64,000 bases of DNA. Origin: Brachypodius melanocephalos. Lineage: Eukaryota; Chordata; Aves; Passeriformes; Pycnonotidae. The notes under the pieces are model-generated. The model was not told the DNA's origin and did no database searches. It saw only the letters and a program-made list of their open reading frames with translations. Each line of letters begins with the position of its first letter. Position 1 is the stretch's first letter. Shown here one piece after another: positions 50,501 through 61,473 of the stretch. The position numbers and the translations under genes were made by a program. Where the stretch lies: the NCBI GenBank assembly GCA_013398615.1, contig VZSR01000692.1, forward strand, positions 156,444-220,443, written 5' to 3'.

Positions 50501-53447
50501 CCCAGTGCAGCGATGGACAAGCAGGCAAGGAGGAAAAGCCAAGAGACGGACAACCCCACCACAGGCTGAGCCTGGGAACTTCTCAGGGGGTGGCTCCTGC
50601 CTAGCTATGCCCAGCTGGCAAATTTGAGTAGTCCTGTACCACTGCAGGGCAGGGGCAGCCAGTATCAACAACAGCACCAGTGCTCCCACCCACGTCCCTG
50701 CGGAGCTGCACCAGGAGGAGCCACAGCGCGAAGCCAGCGGGTCAAACGTGGCCAAATGGGTCACTTGGACTGCAAACAACAACTCAGATTTTGCTGAGCA
50801 TCTTCTTCAGATGTCTGGGATGTGAAGTGATGGCTGTGGCAGCAAGGTTCAGGATTATTAAAAATTGGGAGTTCTAGTCTGTCATCCCACTTGGAAAACA
50901 CTTTTTTTTTTTTTGTTCACAATAATAACAATAATAATAATAGATGAAATCTGGCAACCTAGTTACTCAAGAAATGGGGAGAAATAATGGCTCTCACTCA
51001 CGTTCCAGGAAATGAAGCCAGAAAACGAAGCAAGGCAGGGCCTCTGCCCAAAGCCTGGTGTGATGCATAGAGACACGTGGGAGAAAAAAGCCCAGCTGAG
51101 GAGCAGCAAGCAAACCTAAACCACCCTGCAGCACCTCCAAAGCACTGCTGCCTTTCCTCCAGCTCGGATCAGGCTCACTCCAAGATGATGATGTTACTGA
51201 GCCATGTGCAGCTGCATCCCATGAGATGGCATCTGCTGCAGGGGCTCTGGGTCGCAGCGCCAGCCAAGGAAAGTGAGGAGGAGGAGTAGGAGGAGGAGAA
51301 GGAGGATGAGGAGGAGGAGGAGGAGATGCCAATCCCTGTCTGAAGAAGTTTTGATAGAGCTGCAGAGGCAGGAGAACGTGGGTATGGTGGTGCAGGACCT
51401 TCTCCCTGGCTCTCTCCTTGCCGGGAGCCAGTTTCACCAGTATACCACAGAGCAGGAGCTGCTCCTGGGCCTGCCACCACCATCCCGCAGCCATCTCCAG
51501 AGAAAGCCAAGCTTGGCCTCATCTGCCTAGGAAAGGCAATTATAAAGTGAGAAGAAACAGCCAATGCTTCCTGTGCCCCACTGCACTCAGAGGAAGGTGG
51601 TGGGGCTGGGACAGAGACTCCTTTACCTACCCAGCATCCCAGTGATATTTCTGCAGCCATCCCCAGGAGAAACCTACCTTGAGCTCCCCACTGCCACATG
51701 CCACACAACCTTGAACTCCTGGCAATGGGATGCTGCTGTTGGGAACAGCACAAAGAGACCGTCCCCAGCTTGTCTCAGGGGAAAGAGGTTGAGCTGAAAA
51801 TTCAACCCCGCGTATGCCAAGAGCATGCAATATCCCAATACTGGAACAGGCTGCTGATGAGGTGCCAGGCCCCTCACACTCACCTTACCTCCAGCATCCT
51901 CCTGGGATGGGAAGGGAAGAGAAGGGAAAGGGAAATTGTCACCACCCCCCCTGACAGCACCCAGGCAACAGCCACTCCAGCAGCCCCTCAAGGGACCCTG
52001 CCCAACCAGCACTGCCAGGCCAAATGATCCCACACTAACCCCTTAAATTCAGGAGGAGTGGAGGTTATGCTGGATCACTGGTCGCTCACCCGAGCCACCC
52101 GGATCTCCTTCCTCCCATCTCAGCCTGTGTCAGCAGTACCTCTGGCTGGGCCACCCCAACCTTGGCTCATGGGAAGAGAGGGAGCGCAGGGCCGTCCCCA
52201 CCTCTGCCTCCAACCCTCCGATGTGGAAACACACAGAGATTTTGATCCACTTGGAGATCTAAAAACTATTGCAGCTTCCTGTCATCCCTCAGAGCACATG
52301 GGACCATGGCGAGGCCACCCGGGCCCCGGCTGACAGCAGGCTGCCTGCCTGGCGTCCGCCTGCCCGGCGTCTGCCCTGCCAGGAGCCAGAGCAGGGAAAC
52401 ATTATCGGATCCGCAAACAATGCTGAGAGCCAGGAGGCTCTTCCCGGCTCCTGCACCAGCGAGGCGGAAAGCACCTGCCCGAGAAACGCCGTACCTAGGC
52501 AGGGACAAGGCACCACCCCAGGGCGGGCAGCCACAGCCTTCCCCGCAGGCAGCAACGGGGCTTGGGGCTGGCTGGGATTTTTGGGCCGTTGTTTGTGCCC
52601 ATCACAGCCCTGCGCACCCCAGCAGCGGGCGCAGAGCAAGGGGACATGGAGCATGTCCAGTGCTTTACGCCTCAGGAGAGGAAATGCCTGACCCAGACCG
52701 AAACTCAAACAAACCAAACCTGAACGCTGGAATCACAACCCTTCAGCAGACAGCAGGGCAGCTTAGGGCAGTGCTGCACAGGAGGGCGCAAAGGCCGCCC
52801 ATTCCTTCTGCCCCGGCGGAGGGCAGAAATGTCACCGTCACTGGTGTAGCGGGGCGATGCTGCGGCCACTCCCGGGGCAATAAGGCAGGTGGGCAAACAA
52901 GGCTCCCTCCAGCTCAGCCCCCGGCGGCTCCCTGGGATGGCTCGGTCGCTGCGGCACACTTGTTTTTCTTTGTTTTGGTGTTTTTTGACGTTGTTTTAAT
53001 TTTTTCCTACCAATAAAGGTGCTTCATGAGGCCCGCTCCCATGACTATGTGCTCCTTCCCCACTCCAGGATCCACATCTGTGGGTTCCTCCAGCTCCCCC
53101 GAACAGCTGCTGGGGAGCAGCCCTGCGGCGCTGCCACCCTCAGCCTGCAGCAGCGGGCAGGAGAGCGACGGGGAGGCGCTGCCCGTCCCCGGGGAGCGCT
53201 GCAGGGTGTGAGAAACCCCCGTGCGCCTTCGTGGCGGGGGCACCTCCTAGCTCGTTTCCACCCAAAAACACGAACATCCACGGATGCTGATCCCTCGTGG
53301 GGACGGGGATAATGGGGGAGAAGAGGGGGGCAACCGCACCAGGGGTCGTCGTGGGAGGGGACATGAGCATCCGCGGGGGAAGGGAGAGGACACGGACACG
53401 GGAGCGGGGGGAACGAAGAGGTACTCACCGGCACAGGCGAGGCGCAG
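32551..53447 (-). CDS. NPDC1: NPDC1, neural proliferation, differentiation and control 1 (nine exons; 5' end lost in gap)
   Basis: NPDC1 is a single-pass membrane protein expressed in neural tissue and linked to restraint of proliferation (family knowledge). Exons, 5' to 3': 53429-53447 (partial), 40761-40904, 35386-35493, 35085-35261, 34902-34968, 34003-34087, 33773-33852, 33580-33676 and 32551-32628. Visible coding length is 855 bp, 284 residues plus stop, with every junction GT-AG and in frame. Exon 2 gives the cysteine-rich ectodomain (CPRSLDCALQRREFCPPGSG, then ACGPCLPPFQEDDHGHC). Exon 3 gives LEAEIDFLADVLARQE. Exon 5 is the membrane helix (LIVVCTVAGISALLVAAVCW). Exons 6-9 are the conserved cytoplasmic tail (LQKEVRLAQKADY, AQMYHYQHQKQQML, DEENEDGDFTVYECPGLAP, GEMEVRNPLFD). 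The tail is the part closest to the human protein. Introns 1 (12.5 kb) and 2 (5.3 kb) are large and repeat-bearing. The start codon and most of the signal peptide are not visible. Confidence 0.96.
32830..33030. repeat. Imperfect tandem duplication, unit about 61 bp, in NPDC1 intron 8
   Basis: Two copies share 'ctggcaggaat', 'ctcagactggggacc/ctgcccagactg' and the intervening 'caggac...cccc' blocks. The array lies inside the intron 32629-33579. The rest of that intron is unremarkable. Confidence 0.55.
34110..34690 (-). mobile_element. CR1-type LINE fragment (about 580 bp, antisense) in NPDC1 intron 5
   Basis: The plus strand reads the complement of an avian CR1 3' region: 'aatcactaaggttggaaaag', 'gtcaagtccaacc', 'catcacctccctgggcagcc', 'ttcctctcatcctgtccctt', 'ctccaggctgggtgctg' and 'cttgtgctccagaccctt'. 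It is 5'-truncated and carries no reverse transcriptase frame. It has the same orientation as NPDC1 and sits just upstream of exon 6. Confidence 0.92.
35494..40760 (-). other. NPDC1: NPDC1 intron 2 (5.3 kb)
   Basis: No exon or RNA gene was recognised. The intron contains a 34-bp minisatellite at 37,555. A modest AT-richer patch at 36,480-36,720 shows nothing specific. Confidence 0.65.
37555..37670. repeat. 34-bp minisatellite, about 3.4 units
   Basis: Three full units (37555-37588, 37589-37622, 37623-37656) each begin 'acagggcacacagggcat'. A partial fourth follows. The first and third units are identical and the middle one differs at a few bases. Confidence 0.92.
41017..41116. other. Assembly gap (100 N) in NPDC1 intron 1
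   Basis: A run of exactly 100 undetermined bases, 112 bp upstream of NPDC1 exon 2. True size unknown. Confidence 0.99.
44241..44320. repeat. 20-bp tandem repeat, four units
   Basis: Units at 44241, 44261, 44281 and 44301 read 'ggcagagccccctgggcatg'. The first three are identical and the fourth is diverged. Confidence 0.95.
49240..49445. repeat. Degenerate pyrimidine-rich tandem region
   Basis: Repeated variants of 'ctgtccccatcaccac' and 'cccactgtcaccc' with loose spacing of about 30-40 bp, in NPDC1 intron 1. The boundaries are vague. Confidence 0.4.
50902..50943. repeat. Poly-T followed by (AAT)n microsatellite
   Basis: A T-tract followed by 'cacaataataacaataataataatag', simple low-complexity sequence in NPDC1 intron 1. 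Confidence 0.9.
51266..51327. repeat. Polypurine (GAG/GGA)n tract
   Basis: About 60 bases of nearly pure purine on the plus strand with GAG/GGA periodicity. The complementary frame reads as a poly-serine run, an artefact of the repeat. Confidence 0.93.
53429..53447 (-). CDS. NPDC1: NPDC1 exon 1, last 19 nt next to assembly gap
   Basis: The minus strand leaves the gap with codons for LRLACA plus one base, then a perfect GTGAGT donor at 53428-53423. The one-base remainder joins exon 2 (CA GCG TCG TGT CCC) to read ...LRLACAAASCPRSLDC, which fits the end of a signal peptide followed by the NPDC1 cysteine-rich domain. The start codon lies in the 53448-53547 gap or beyond. Confidence 0.75.
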
Positions 53448-53547
53448 NNNNNNNNNNNNNNNNNNNNNNNNNNNNNNNNNNNNNNNNNNNNNNNNNNNNN
53501 NNNNNNNNNNNNNNNNNNNNNNNNNNNNNNNNNNNNNNNNNNNNNNN
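53448..53547. other. Assembly gap (100 N) over NPDC1 exon 1 and promoter
   Basis: Exactly 100 undetermined bases. The left flank is very GC-rich and enters NPDC1 exon 1. The right flank starts abruptly within a CR1 tail, so the real missing stretch is probably longer than 100 bp. Confidence 0.99.
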
Positions 53548-53600
53548 GGACGTTGGACTATATGACCTTGAAAGGTCCCTTCCAGTCTGTAATGTTGTGT
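53548..53600 (+). mobile_element. CR1-type LINE 3' end fragment (sense)
   Basis: The sequence 'gttggactatatgaccttgaaaggtcccttccag' is the conserved sense-strand tail of avian CR1 elements. The body of the element would lie in the adjacent gap. The right boundary is approximate. Confidence 0.8.
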
Positions 53601-56543
53601 TGGGATCTGGTCATTCCCCCAGTCCCACATGAATGGCATGCACTGGGAGTGAGGAGCTGGGGAATCTCACCTGTGGGTCGTGTGATTGCTGGGGTAATGT
53701 TCAGGCTGATGCTGGAGGTGCCTCATGCCTGCCTGCTCTGCAGCTGTGAGTGCTGGCTTTCAGCGCTGAATTTGTCAGACCTCATCTGCAGCCATTGGCT
53801 TTGGATAGAGCCGTGCACTGCCAAACCACCCCCTCCTTTCCCAGTCACAGCCACGTCCCTGGGTCACTCCCTTGCAAAACCTCTTTCCATATCCTGAATT
53901 AGTCTCACATCTCTAGGGTTTGCTTTCCAACACCTGTGTCCCCTTCAGAGTACCAGTGTCCCATATGGCTGCAGGACAGTGCATGCTTGGTGGAGATGTG
54001 CCTCCACAGCCACAAGCCCCGGAGATGCCACATGAACACCCCAGTCACGCCAACAGCCATGTCCAGCAGGGATGCCAGGTTGTCCCTGTGTGCTGCAGAG
54101 CTCCCAGGCCACTCAAGGTTTTCCCCCATGGAGTCAGGGGATGCTCTTGCAAAATCCTGGCATCCAGTCTCTGGCCCCATGCTCTAGGAACAGACCTGAG
54201 GCCTTGGCATAAACACAAATGACATGATGCTTATGGGACCTGCTGTTTAGGATCCCGCTGGCCAGCAAGTGCTGCCTGATTCCCAGTGTAGGGATTCCCA
54301 TGGCTGTGCCACGCTGTGTGGCTGGGCTTAGCCCCAGCCGACAAGCTTGCAGCGGGAGCCCTGTTAGAGCATCAGTGGTATCCTGGCAGGCTGTCAGCCT
54401 GCTCTGAGCCTATCCAAAGAATGCTGAGAGCGAGCTGCCATGGTGTGGTGTGAGGCCTGGCTCTGGATCAGGGTTGTCAGGCCTGGCTCTGGAAGGAATT
54501 GCCACCTCCCCATGGCTTCCCCTGCCACCATGGATGAGCAGAAAGGTGCCAAGTAGAAGTGGATGACAGCATGGCATGGGGCCAGCCATGTCATCTGCTC
54601 CCAGCAGAATAATTACCTCTTAAATTTTCTTTATTCCTTCATTTCCCTTAATTTTGAAAGGGACTGTGAAAAAAAAGTCCCTGTCTGGGATTTTACTTCC
54701 CCAAGAAAAAGCTGCTGTCATGGTTTAGGAATGGCACTCTCCAATTTCGTGCCCCCTGCCCAAGACTCTCCCAAACCAGATCCTGCCCCTTCCCTTCACA
54801 TTTCACTGTATTGTGTCTGGATCTCCCTGTACACACTGAGCAAAACATACATTCCCACCTCTTCATTTACAACCAGCAGGTACCACTCTCTTGGATCCAT
54901 GTGCTGAGAGTCCCTGAACCCTTTCTGAAGGCACTTCATGAACCAAATCCATCTGCTCTCCCACCTGCACTACTGCCTCATTGGCATTTCACATGTGGAA
55001 GCAGCCTCCAGTTCCCAGGATTAACTTTCGGCTCCAGAAACTATAAAGATCAGTCCACTGACAATGGTTTTCCTATTTATGCATATTTTATTGCATTAAG
55101 GGAAAGATATCTGGCTCTGCAGTGTCTGCAAGTTGAGCCCAGACAAGATTATCCAGCACTTGCCAGGAGTGCAAACAGCTGAGTATTACTGCTGTGCTTG
55201 CACTGTTTCACCTCAGAAAGGGCTCTGCTTGGGAATAAAAGCTCTTTCCAGGGAGCCTGGCAAAGCCCTCATGTAGATAAATGATTAAAGGAAAAAGGCT
55301 TACCAAGGGCATTGGCATGCCAAGGCAATGTGTGGATAGCCAGCACAGTTCATCCATCTGGGCAGTATTTATTTCTTATGGAAAGAGTTCCCAGCATTGC
55401 TTATTGGGAGAACTCCTGTGGCCAAACAACTAGCAGTCTTAAAGGATCCCCTCCTAGTCTATCCCAGAGGATCCTATATGCCATCCTTCTGCCACCCCTC
55501 TGAGTGCAGTGCTCCACACTGATACCCAGCTTTAGGGATGGGATGAGACCCACCTCACCCATCAAGGGCTGTGCCTGCAGAGCTGGGCTCTCTGGAGCTG
55601 GCACTATGAGGCCAAGCCAGCAGTGGGAGGCTTTCAGTCACAGAGGGAGAGGATGCTATGAATTAGGGACCCAGCCCCTGGGTCGCCCCAGGCAGAAAGA
55701 GGTCTGGATGTGCTGGTGAGGGGGAGCGAGAAGCTGCCAGCTGTGCCCCCACCAGCACTTCCTGACCAGCACCCCCAGGTACTTCCCCTGTTTCGGGTCA
55801 TTGTTCTAACTACAATTCCATGTTCACAGAGCCTTTGAGTTGATTTGATGAAGCAGAGATGGAAAACTGCATGGGTGGTCCACTGGGAAGGTATCCCACA
55901 GACACACCCAGCACAAAACCCCTGGAGAGGCCACGCACCCCCAGCTCCCTCCCTGCACCCCATGACCTCTCCATGACTAAGGGCATACCAAAGAGCTGGA
56001 CAGCACCACAGTCTGGGCTACCAGAAAACCAGGTGGGGTTCTCTGGCACCAGTTGCCTTACTGGAAGTTGAAGGGTGCAGTGGGATGAGGCACAGCAGAC
56101 CGTGTGTCCCCCATAGCAAAACTCCCCAGCTCATGAGCCAGGGCAGGAGAAAACGTCAGAGGTGCTGTGTGAGTGGGATGCAAGTGGCATCTTCATTTCA
56201 TTCTCCGATAACTGTAGGGCTTTGCAATTACAGCTGCTGATCTGATAGTTGTTAGGGAATGATCAGCCAGTCATTGGCAGGGGCTGTTTGCCTTTCTGCT
56301 AATTAAATTGCATTTGATTTGCAATCAGATCTAATGAGTCAAGTGAGCTTGAGATAGGCTCAAGTGAAGCACAGGCCAGCTCCACAGCCTTGCTGTGCAC
56401 CAAGAGCCACATCCCAGGGACACTGCCAGGAACCACCCTGGGGCACAGCGAAATGAGGGACACGTCTGCAGGTGAGCAGTGCTGTGTTCGTGGCAGTGAC
56501 AGCAGGTGACCTGTGAGGCTGTGGACTTTGGGACATGCACCAG

Positions 56544-57609
56544 TGTACTGGGTTGGCATGGCCAGGCTTTGGTAGCAGGGAGAATATAGGGGTGGCTTCT
56601 GTGAGAAGCTGCCAGAAGCTTCCACCATGTCCAGCAGAGCCAATCCCTGGTGGCTTCAAAGACAGATGTGCCACGGTTGAAGGCTAGGCTAATTAGGAGT
56701 GGTGGTAATGCCTCTGAGATGACATATTTAAGAAGGGAAAAAAGAGGTTTTTGTGCAGTTGTAATTGTGGCCAGCTAAGAGCAGGGTGAGAATGTGTGAG
56801 TGGAAAGCTCTGCAGATACCAAGGTCAGTGGAGAAGGAGGGGGAGGAGCTGCTCCAGGTGTGGGAGCTGAGATTCCCCTGAGCCTGTCCTGAAGACAGCG
56901 GTGCCCCTGCAGCCCAAGGACTGCACAGGAGTGCAAAGATCCACCCTCAGCTCCCGGAGGAGACTACGCTGGAGCAGGGAGATGCCTGAGAGGAGGCCGT
57001 GACCCTCTGGGAAGCCCATGGTGGAGCCGGATTCTGGCAGGGACCTGCAGACCTTTGGAGAGAAGAGCCCACACTGGAGCAGGTTTGCTGTTAGGAGCTG
57101 TGACCCTGTGGGGGACCCATGCTGGAGCAGCCTGTCCTGGAAAGATTGACTCCATGGAAAAGTGAGTCATGTTGCAGCAGTTTGGCTGGCGCTATTGTTT
57201 GTGAGCTGGACTCACATTTGAGAAGTTCATGGAGAACTGTTCCCCATGGGAGGGACCCTATGCTGCAACAGAGTAATGACTTCTACCCCTGAGCACTGTC
57301 CCATTCCTGTCTCCCTTCACCACTGTGGGGAAGGAGGTAGAGCTGGTAAGGAGGGAGGGGTGGGGGGGAACGTGTTGTTAAGGTCTTATTTTACTTTTCA
57401 TTATCCTGCTCTGATTTTGTTAGTAATAAATTCAATTAATATCTCTAATTTGAGCCTGTTTTGCCTGTGATGGTATTTGATGAGTGATCTCTTCCAGTCC
57501 TTATCTCAGCTCATGAATCCTTTGTTTTCTCTCCCCTGTCCAGCTGCAGAGGGGAGAGATAGAGAGGCTTTGATGGGTGTCTGGGGTCCAGCCAGGGTCA
57601 CCCTACTAT
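56544..57609 (+). mobile_element. Solo LTR of an avian endogenous retrovirus (songbird TguLTR5-like)
   Basis: It begins 'tgtactgggttggcatggcc' and ends near 'ccagccagggtca'. Inside are the hallmarks I associate with this abundant songbird LTR family: 'gacatatttaagaagggaaa' (TATA-like, about 56,721), the serial 'ctggagcag' and 'ccatgggag' imperfect repeats, the 'tagtaataaattcaattaat' polyadenylation region (about 57,421-57,440) and 'gagtgatctcttccagtcctta'. No gag, pol or env reading frame lies on either side, so it is a solo LTR. The family name is from memory, the end is uncertain by several bases, and target-site duplications could not be settled. Confidence 0.88.
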
Positions 57610-58075
57610 AGCCAGACACCCTGTGCTGCACAGAGTGCTCCTCAGGCAAGTGCTCCTCTGGCTGCCAGAGCAGGAGAGACAGCGAGTACAGCCCTGGCTG
57701 CTGGCTGTGGAAGAGGGGCAGGGAACAGACCAGGGCAGAGACCCCAGCAAGGGGGATGCTTCTCTCCTCAGCCCCTCTTCACAGCAGGTGTGTCTGGCAG
57801 CTTCAGTCGTTTGGGACACGGGTGTGATTTCGATAGACCCCTGGATGTGTATTGAAAGAGGAAAGGCTGTTCTGGGCTCACACCAACCAGACCCCAGCAT
57901 CACCTGGGGAACCCTGTGGTCTCACTGTGCATCATCCAAGGCAGATGGACAAGCCTGGTACCGATGTCTGCACGTCGTCTGAGTGACCCCTGCTGTGGTG
58001 ATCACACCACCAGCTGGTGACTGCTGCTGCACCCATTCACATGCAAAGGGACATCCAGCATGCCTCTATCACATA

Positions 58076-58104
58076 CAACCAACCTGCTCCAGGCAGGTTG
58101 GTTG
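58076..58104. repeat. Perfect 12-bp inverted repeat with 5-nt loop
   Basis: The left arm 'caaccaacctgc' (58076-58087) and right arm 'gcaggttggttg' (58093-58104) pair perfectly around 'tccag'. No T-run follows on either strand. It lies 0.47 kb right of the solo LTR. Confidence 0.9.
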
Positions 58105-59203
58105 GGCACCCATGCACTCAGGGTTTTTTGGGATGGTCGAGAGCCCAGAGGTCCCAAGCAGCAAGTGGGACCTGGCTCAGAGACTGAAATTAAAGTGTTG
58201 TCCTTGTGCCAGCCACTGCTATTCTTACAACCTGAGATGATCCCATACAGTCACATTTTATTTTTAAAAAGAGGGAAAATGAAAAGTCAAGAGGATTAAC
58301 TGTCACAGTTAATCATATGGCACAGAGATTGTCTGGAAAGACCAGCTTAGCTTCCCTCCAAGTGCTTAAGCTGATATTAGCAAATACAAGCCCTAAACAA
58401 TATTGGGAAGCCTAAATGGAACCCAATGTGATTGCATCAATTTAAAGAATCTGATTAGAAAGAGCATAAATATTCTTTAACTTATTGAAGGCAGCTGAAG
58501 GCAACAATGTAAGGCAAACAACGAACACACCAGCATCTGGTGCCTTGCTCTTCTGCTTTGAGAAATGACAGCTGCACTTTATTCAAAGGCTCTGGCAGCA
58601 GGAATTTAACACTAGAAAATATCTGAAAGTAGCTGGTTATATTGAAAGAAAATAAGCTGATAAAAAAGTGAAGAAAACCTGTATCCACCTTGGCCAAGGA
58701 GCTTTGGTGGATCCTCAGAATGGACAGTCTCCTCTGCAAACACTTCAAAAGTTCTGTTCTACCAATGGAGAAGGGCAAGTGAATAAGACAGAGGAGATGA
58801 TATTTCCAGACAAAATAACTCAAACATCACTATGGCATCCCATCTGCCACTTGCACTCCCTTTGGTGCATTCTAGTTTTCACCAGATGATGAGAAGAAGA
58901 AAATGTGCAAAGCTCTGCAGAGGTGGTAATAAGGACAACAGATGAGTAGGTCCCTTCACAGTGTGGGAGATACAAAAGCTGCAATAAATGCCAGATTGGG
59001 TTGATGTTCCGGCAAACTATGACACAGGGCAGACTGAATCCAACTTTTGCACAGGAAAATCACACCTCAGAAATACACCTCTTTGGAGGAGTCAACAAGA
59101 CATGGGTGACATGGGGACATCCCCTGGTCAGCTGGCAAGACCCTATCAAAGCTTGCAGGGGACAAGCTGGCATAGGCTAGGGAAGAAGATCTCACTGAGA
59201 TAA

Positions 59204-59390
59204 ATCACAGAATGATTCAGGCTGGAAGGTCATCCAGTCCAACCTCCTTTTTCAAGCAGAATCCCCCAGATCAGTCACTCAGGATTGTGTCCAGACAGGT
59301 TTTGAGTTCCTCCAGGCACGATTCCACAGCCTCTTTGGGCAGCCTGTCCCAGCGCTTGGTCACCCACACAGTAAAGAGAGGCTGAGAGAG
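59204..59390 (-). mobile_element. CR1-type LINE fragment (antisense)
   Basis: The sequence 'atcacagaatgattcaggctgg', then 'catccagtccaacctcc', 'gtccagacaggttttgag' and 'ttgggcagcctgtcccag', is the complement of a CR1 3' region. It differs in subfamily from the copy at 34.1 kb. The ends are approximate. Confidence 0.88.
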
Positions 59391-61473
59391 AGAGGGAAAG
59401 GGAAGAAAGTCACCCAGGGAGGTCACTGTGCTGACTGACAGACAGCTGGTAAAATGTCCCATCCACGTGCAGCAGGTGCCAGAGGGGGCAGCATGAGATT
59501 TTAGGAGAAGATCAGAGAATAGGACAAGGCTTCACACAAATCTCAGTTGTACCCCCACCTTTTCAGGGAGGTGAAGGTCCAGGTCTGGCCACACAGCCCC
59601 AGCAGGAACATGGCCTGAACAGGGGAAGGAGAGAGAAGGGTGAGGGGGAAGGTGGAAGAACAAGGAATCTTGCATCACCAGCAGCCACCGGCTGCCCGTC
59701 TCAAACTGCTCCTCTGCCATGAAAGGCTGTCCCAGCACTTCCTTTGCCCCAACACCTTTCTGCTCTCTCCATCAGCGTTTGGGACCCTGGTGTCTGGGCT
59801 GATCCACTCTGCACCAGCCTGGTCCCTGCCAGCCCTGGTGTGTTCCCATGGCCCCAGCTGAGCAGCTGAATCAACATGACAAACAAAAGGGAGAGCAGAG
59901 GTGAGTGAAGCTCCTTGCTGCAGGATGCCACCATTGCTGAGCAGGTGCCTAAACCCAGGAAACCTTAGGAACATTCAGGGAAGAAAAGTCCCTTTTTATC
60001 AGATATATGATGACATCTGGCCATCTGGGGGTGATAAAGGAGCATTGGATGAGCAGTAGAGACAGATACAGGGAAGGGCTGAGGGACTATGGAGGGCTGC
60101 ATGGAGACCCAGCACCTGCTCTGCATGGATGGGACTCGCACCCAGAAAACACTGAACTGTCAGCTGTCAACCTGTGTGCTCTGGGACCCCAGCTCCAGTG
60201 GGGGTTTTCCCTGTGTGGTGCCCAGGGGCAGAAACCACAGGCAGCCCTCCAGGTTTGGCTCCAGAGGATTCATACAGCCATGTTCCACAACAACTTGCAG
60301 TGGGGTAGAGAGGTCCCAAATCTGAATCTTGCCCTGCCTTGGCTCAGCCTGAGCTGTTGGATGAGCTCCTGAAGCTCCCAGGGAGTACAGAGCTGCAGCC
60401 ACTACAGGGCAAGAAGAAGAAATGTGGTGGATGGGGGTGGATGCAGCCCTCCAAACTCCAGCCTCACTCTGTGGCCTTTCTCCATGCAATCCTCACAGGA
60501 TTCCCTGCCTCACTGCATCCTTTGCCTCATCTCTGCCTGGCCTGGTCCTGCCCCTCTGGGAGGCACCCAAGAGGGAAAAACTTGTGATTCTGAAACTGCC
60601 CTCACTTGAGTGAGCTCAGCTGGGATCATTCCTGGCTGTTCACCATCCACAGCCCCCAGGAGGACAACAGGAGGGACCACAGGGCCCAGTACCCCAGATT
60701 ATCCCCAGACACCAAGATCTGGTGAGGGTTTCTGTTTATTTGGCAAAAAGCAGGAGCTGGAGGAGCAGGGGCTGTGTCAGAGTCCTGACAACAGAGCTTA
60801 GAAGAAGGATGGTGGAGCAGGAGCCTGGAGCTTCAGAGCATGGGTCTTGCATTGCTTGGCAGGAGCATCCACGAGTCAGTCTGCACTTCCTGGAAAGCAG
60901 GTGGGAGCTGGGTGAGGCAAGGAGAGCAGTGGGACTCTCCGTTAGGATCAGTGCATTCTTCTCCAGTTCTCCCCAGATTTGTAGGGTGAGGCATCTCCAG
61001 CAACGGATTTCTAATAACCCCTAAAGCTGTGTGGTGGGAAAGCACAGGCCATGGTGGGGGGCAACAGCAAAAATGTTTTGCATGGTGAGACACCAACCCA
61101 CTCTGGCCAGGTTTGCCAGTCCACAAGCCTTTGGCAGGAGCCAGTGTCCAGGTCCTCACTGCTCAAAGGGCTGTGCAGACATTTCTCTGGTGGTTTCAAC
61201 CCATGTGCCCATGTTCAGTGCCAAGCACTTCCCACTGGGGGTCTCTGGGCACTGCTCCTTGGGAGCCCCTGGGTACGGCTACCTGGGGGTCCCCACTGTA
61301 GAGCAGCATCCAAAGGAGTGGTCCTACCTGTGTGCAAACTCCAGCACCAGTTCAAACAGCTCAACCCCAGAGGAATTCAAAAAGCTCTTGGTGGCCCTTG
61401 CCTTGGGGGCACCAAGAGGGTCAATTTCCAGGAGAGAACATTGCAAACACCATGTTGCACTGCAGCAACTCAC

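Larger units (their letters stand above)
40905..53428 (-). other. NPDC1: NPDC1 intron 1 (12.5 kb)
   Basis: No second gene is supported inside this intron. It contains a gap, a 20-bp tandem array at 44,241, pyrimidine/purine tracts at about 44,580-44,620 and 51,266-51,327, a degenerate repeat at about 49,240-49,445, and poly-T plus (AAT)n at 50,902-50,943. Its 5' end (about 52.3-53.45 kb) is GC- and CpG-rich, as expected beside the NPDC1 promoter. Confidence 0.65.
53601..61473. other. Gene-free region between NPDC1 and the lipocalin gene
   Basis: No protein gene is recognised on either strand. Contents are a solo LTR (56,544-57,609), a perfect inverted repeat at 58,076, a CR1 fragment (59,204-59,390) and AT-richer stretches at about 54.6-55.3 kb and 58.2-59.0 kb with no identified function. 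Confidence 0.7.

Noticed and set aside
51175..51753. Minus-strand frame with a poly-serine run
   Set aside because: Produced by the GAG/GGA polypurine tract. No start context, domain or splice support.
57623..57982. Plus-strand frame of 119 codons right of the solo LTR, considered as a retroviral internal remnant
   Set aside because: No retroviral motif is visible and it lies outside the LTR end. It is treated as chance.
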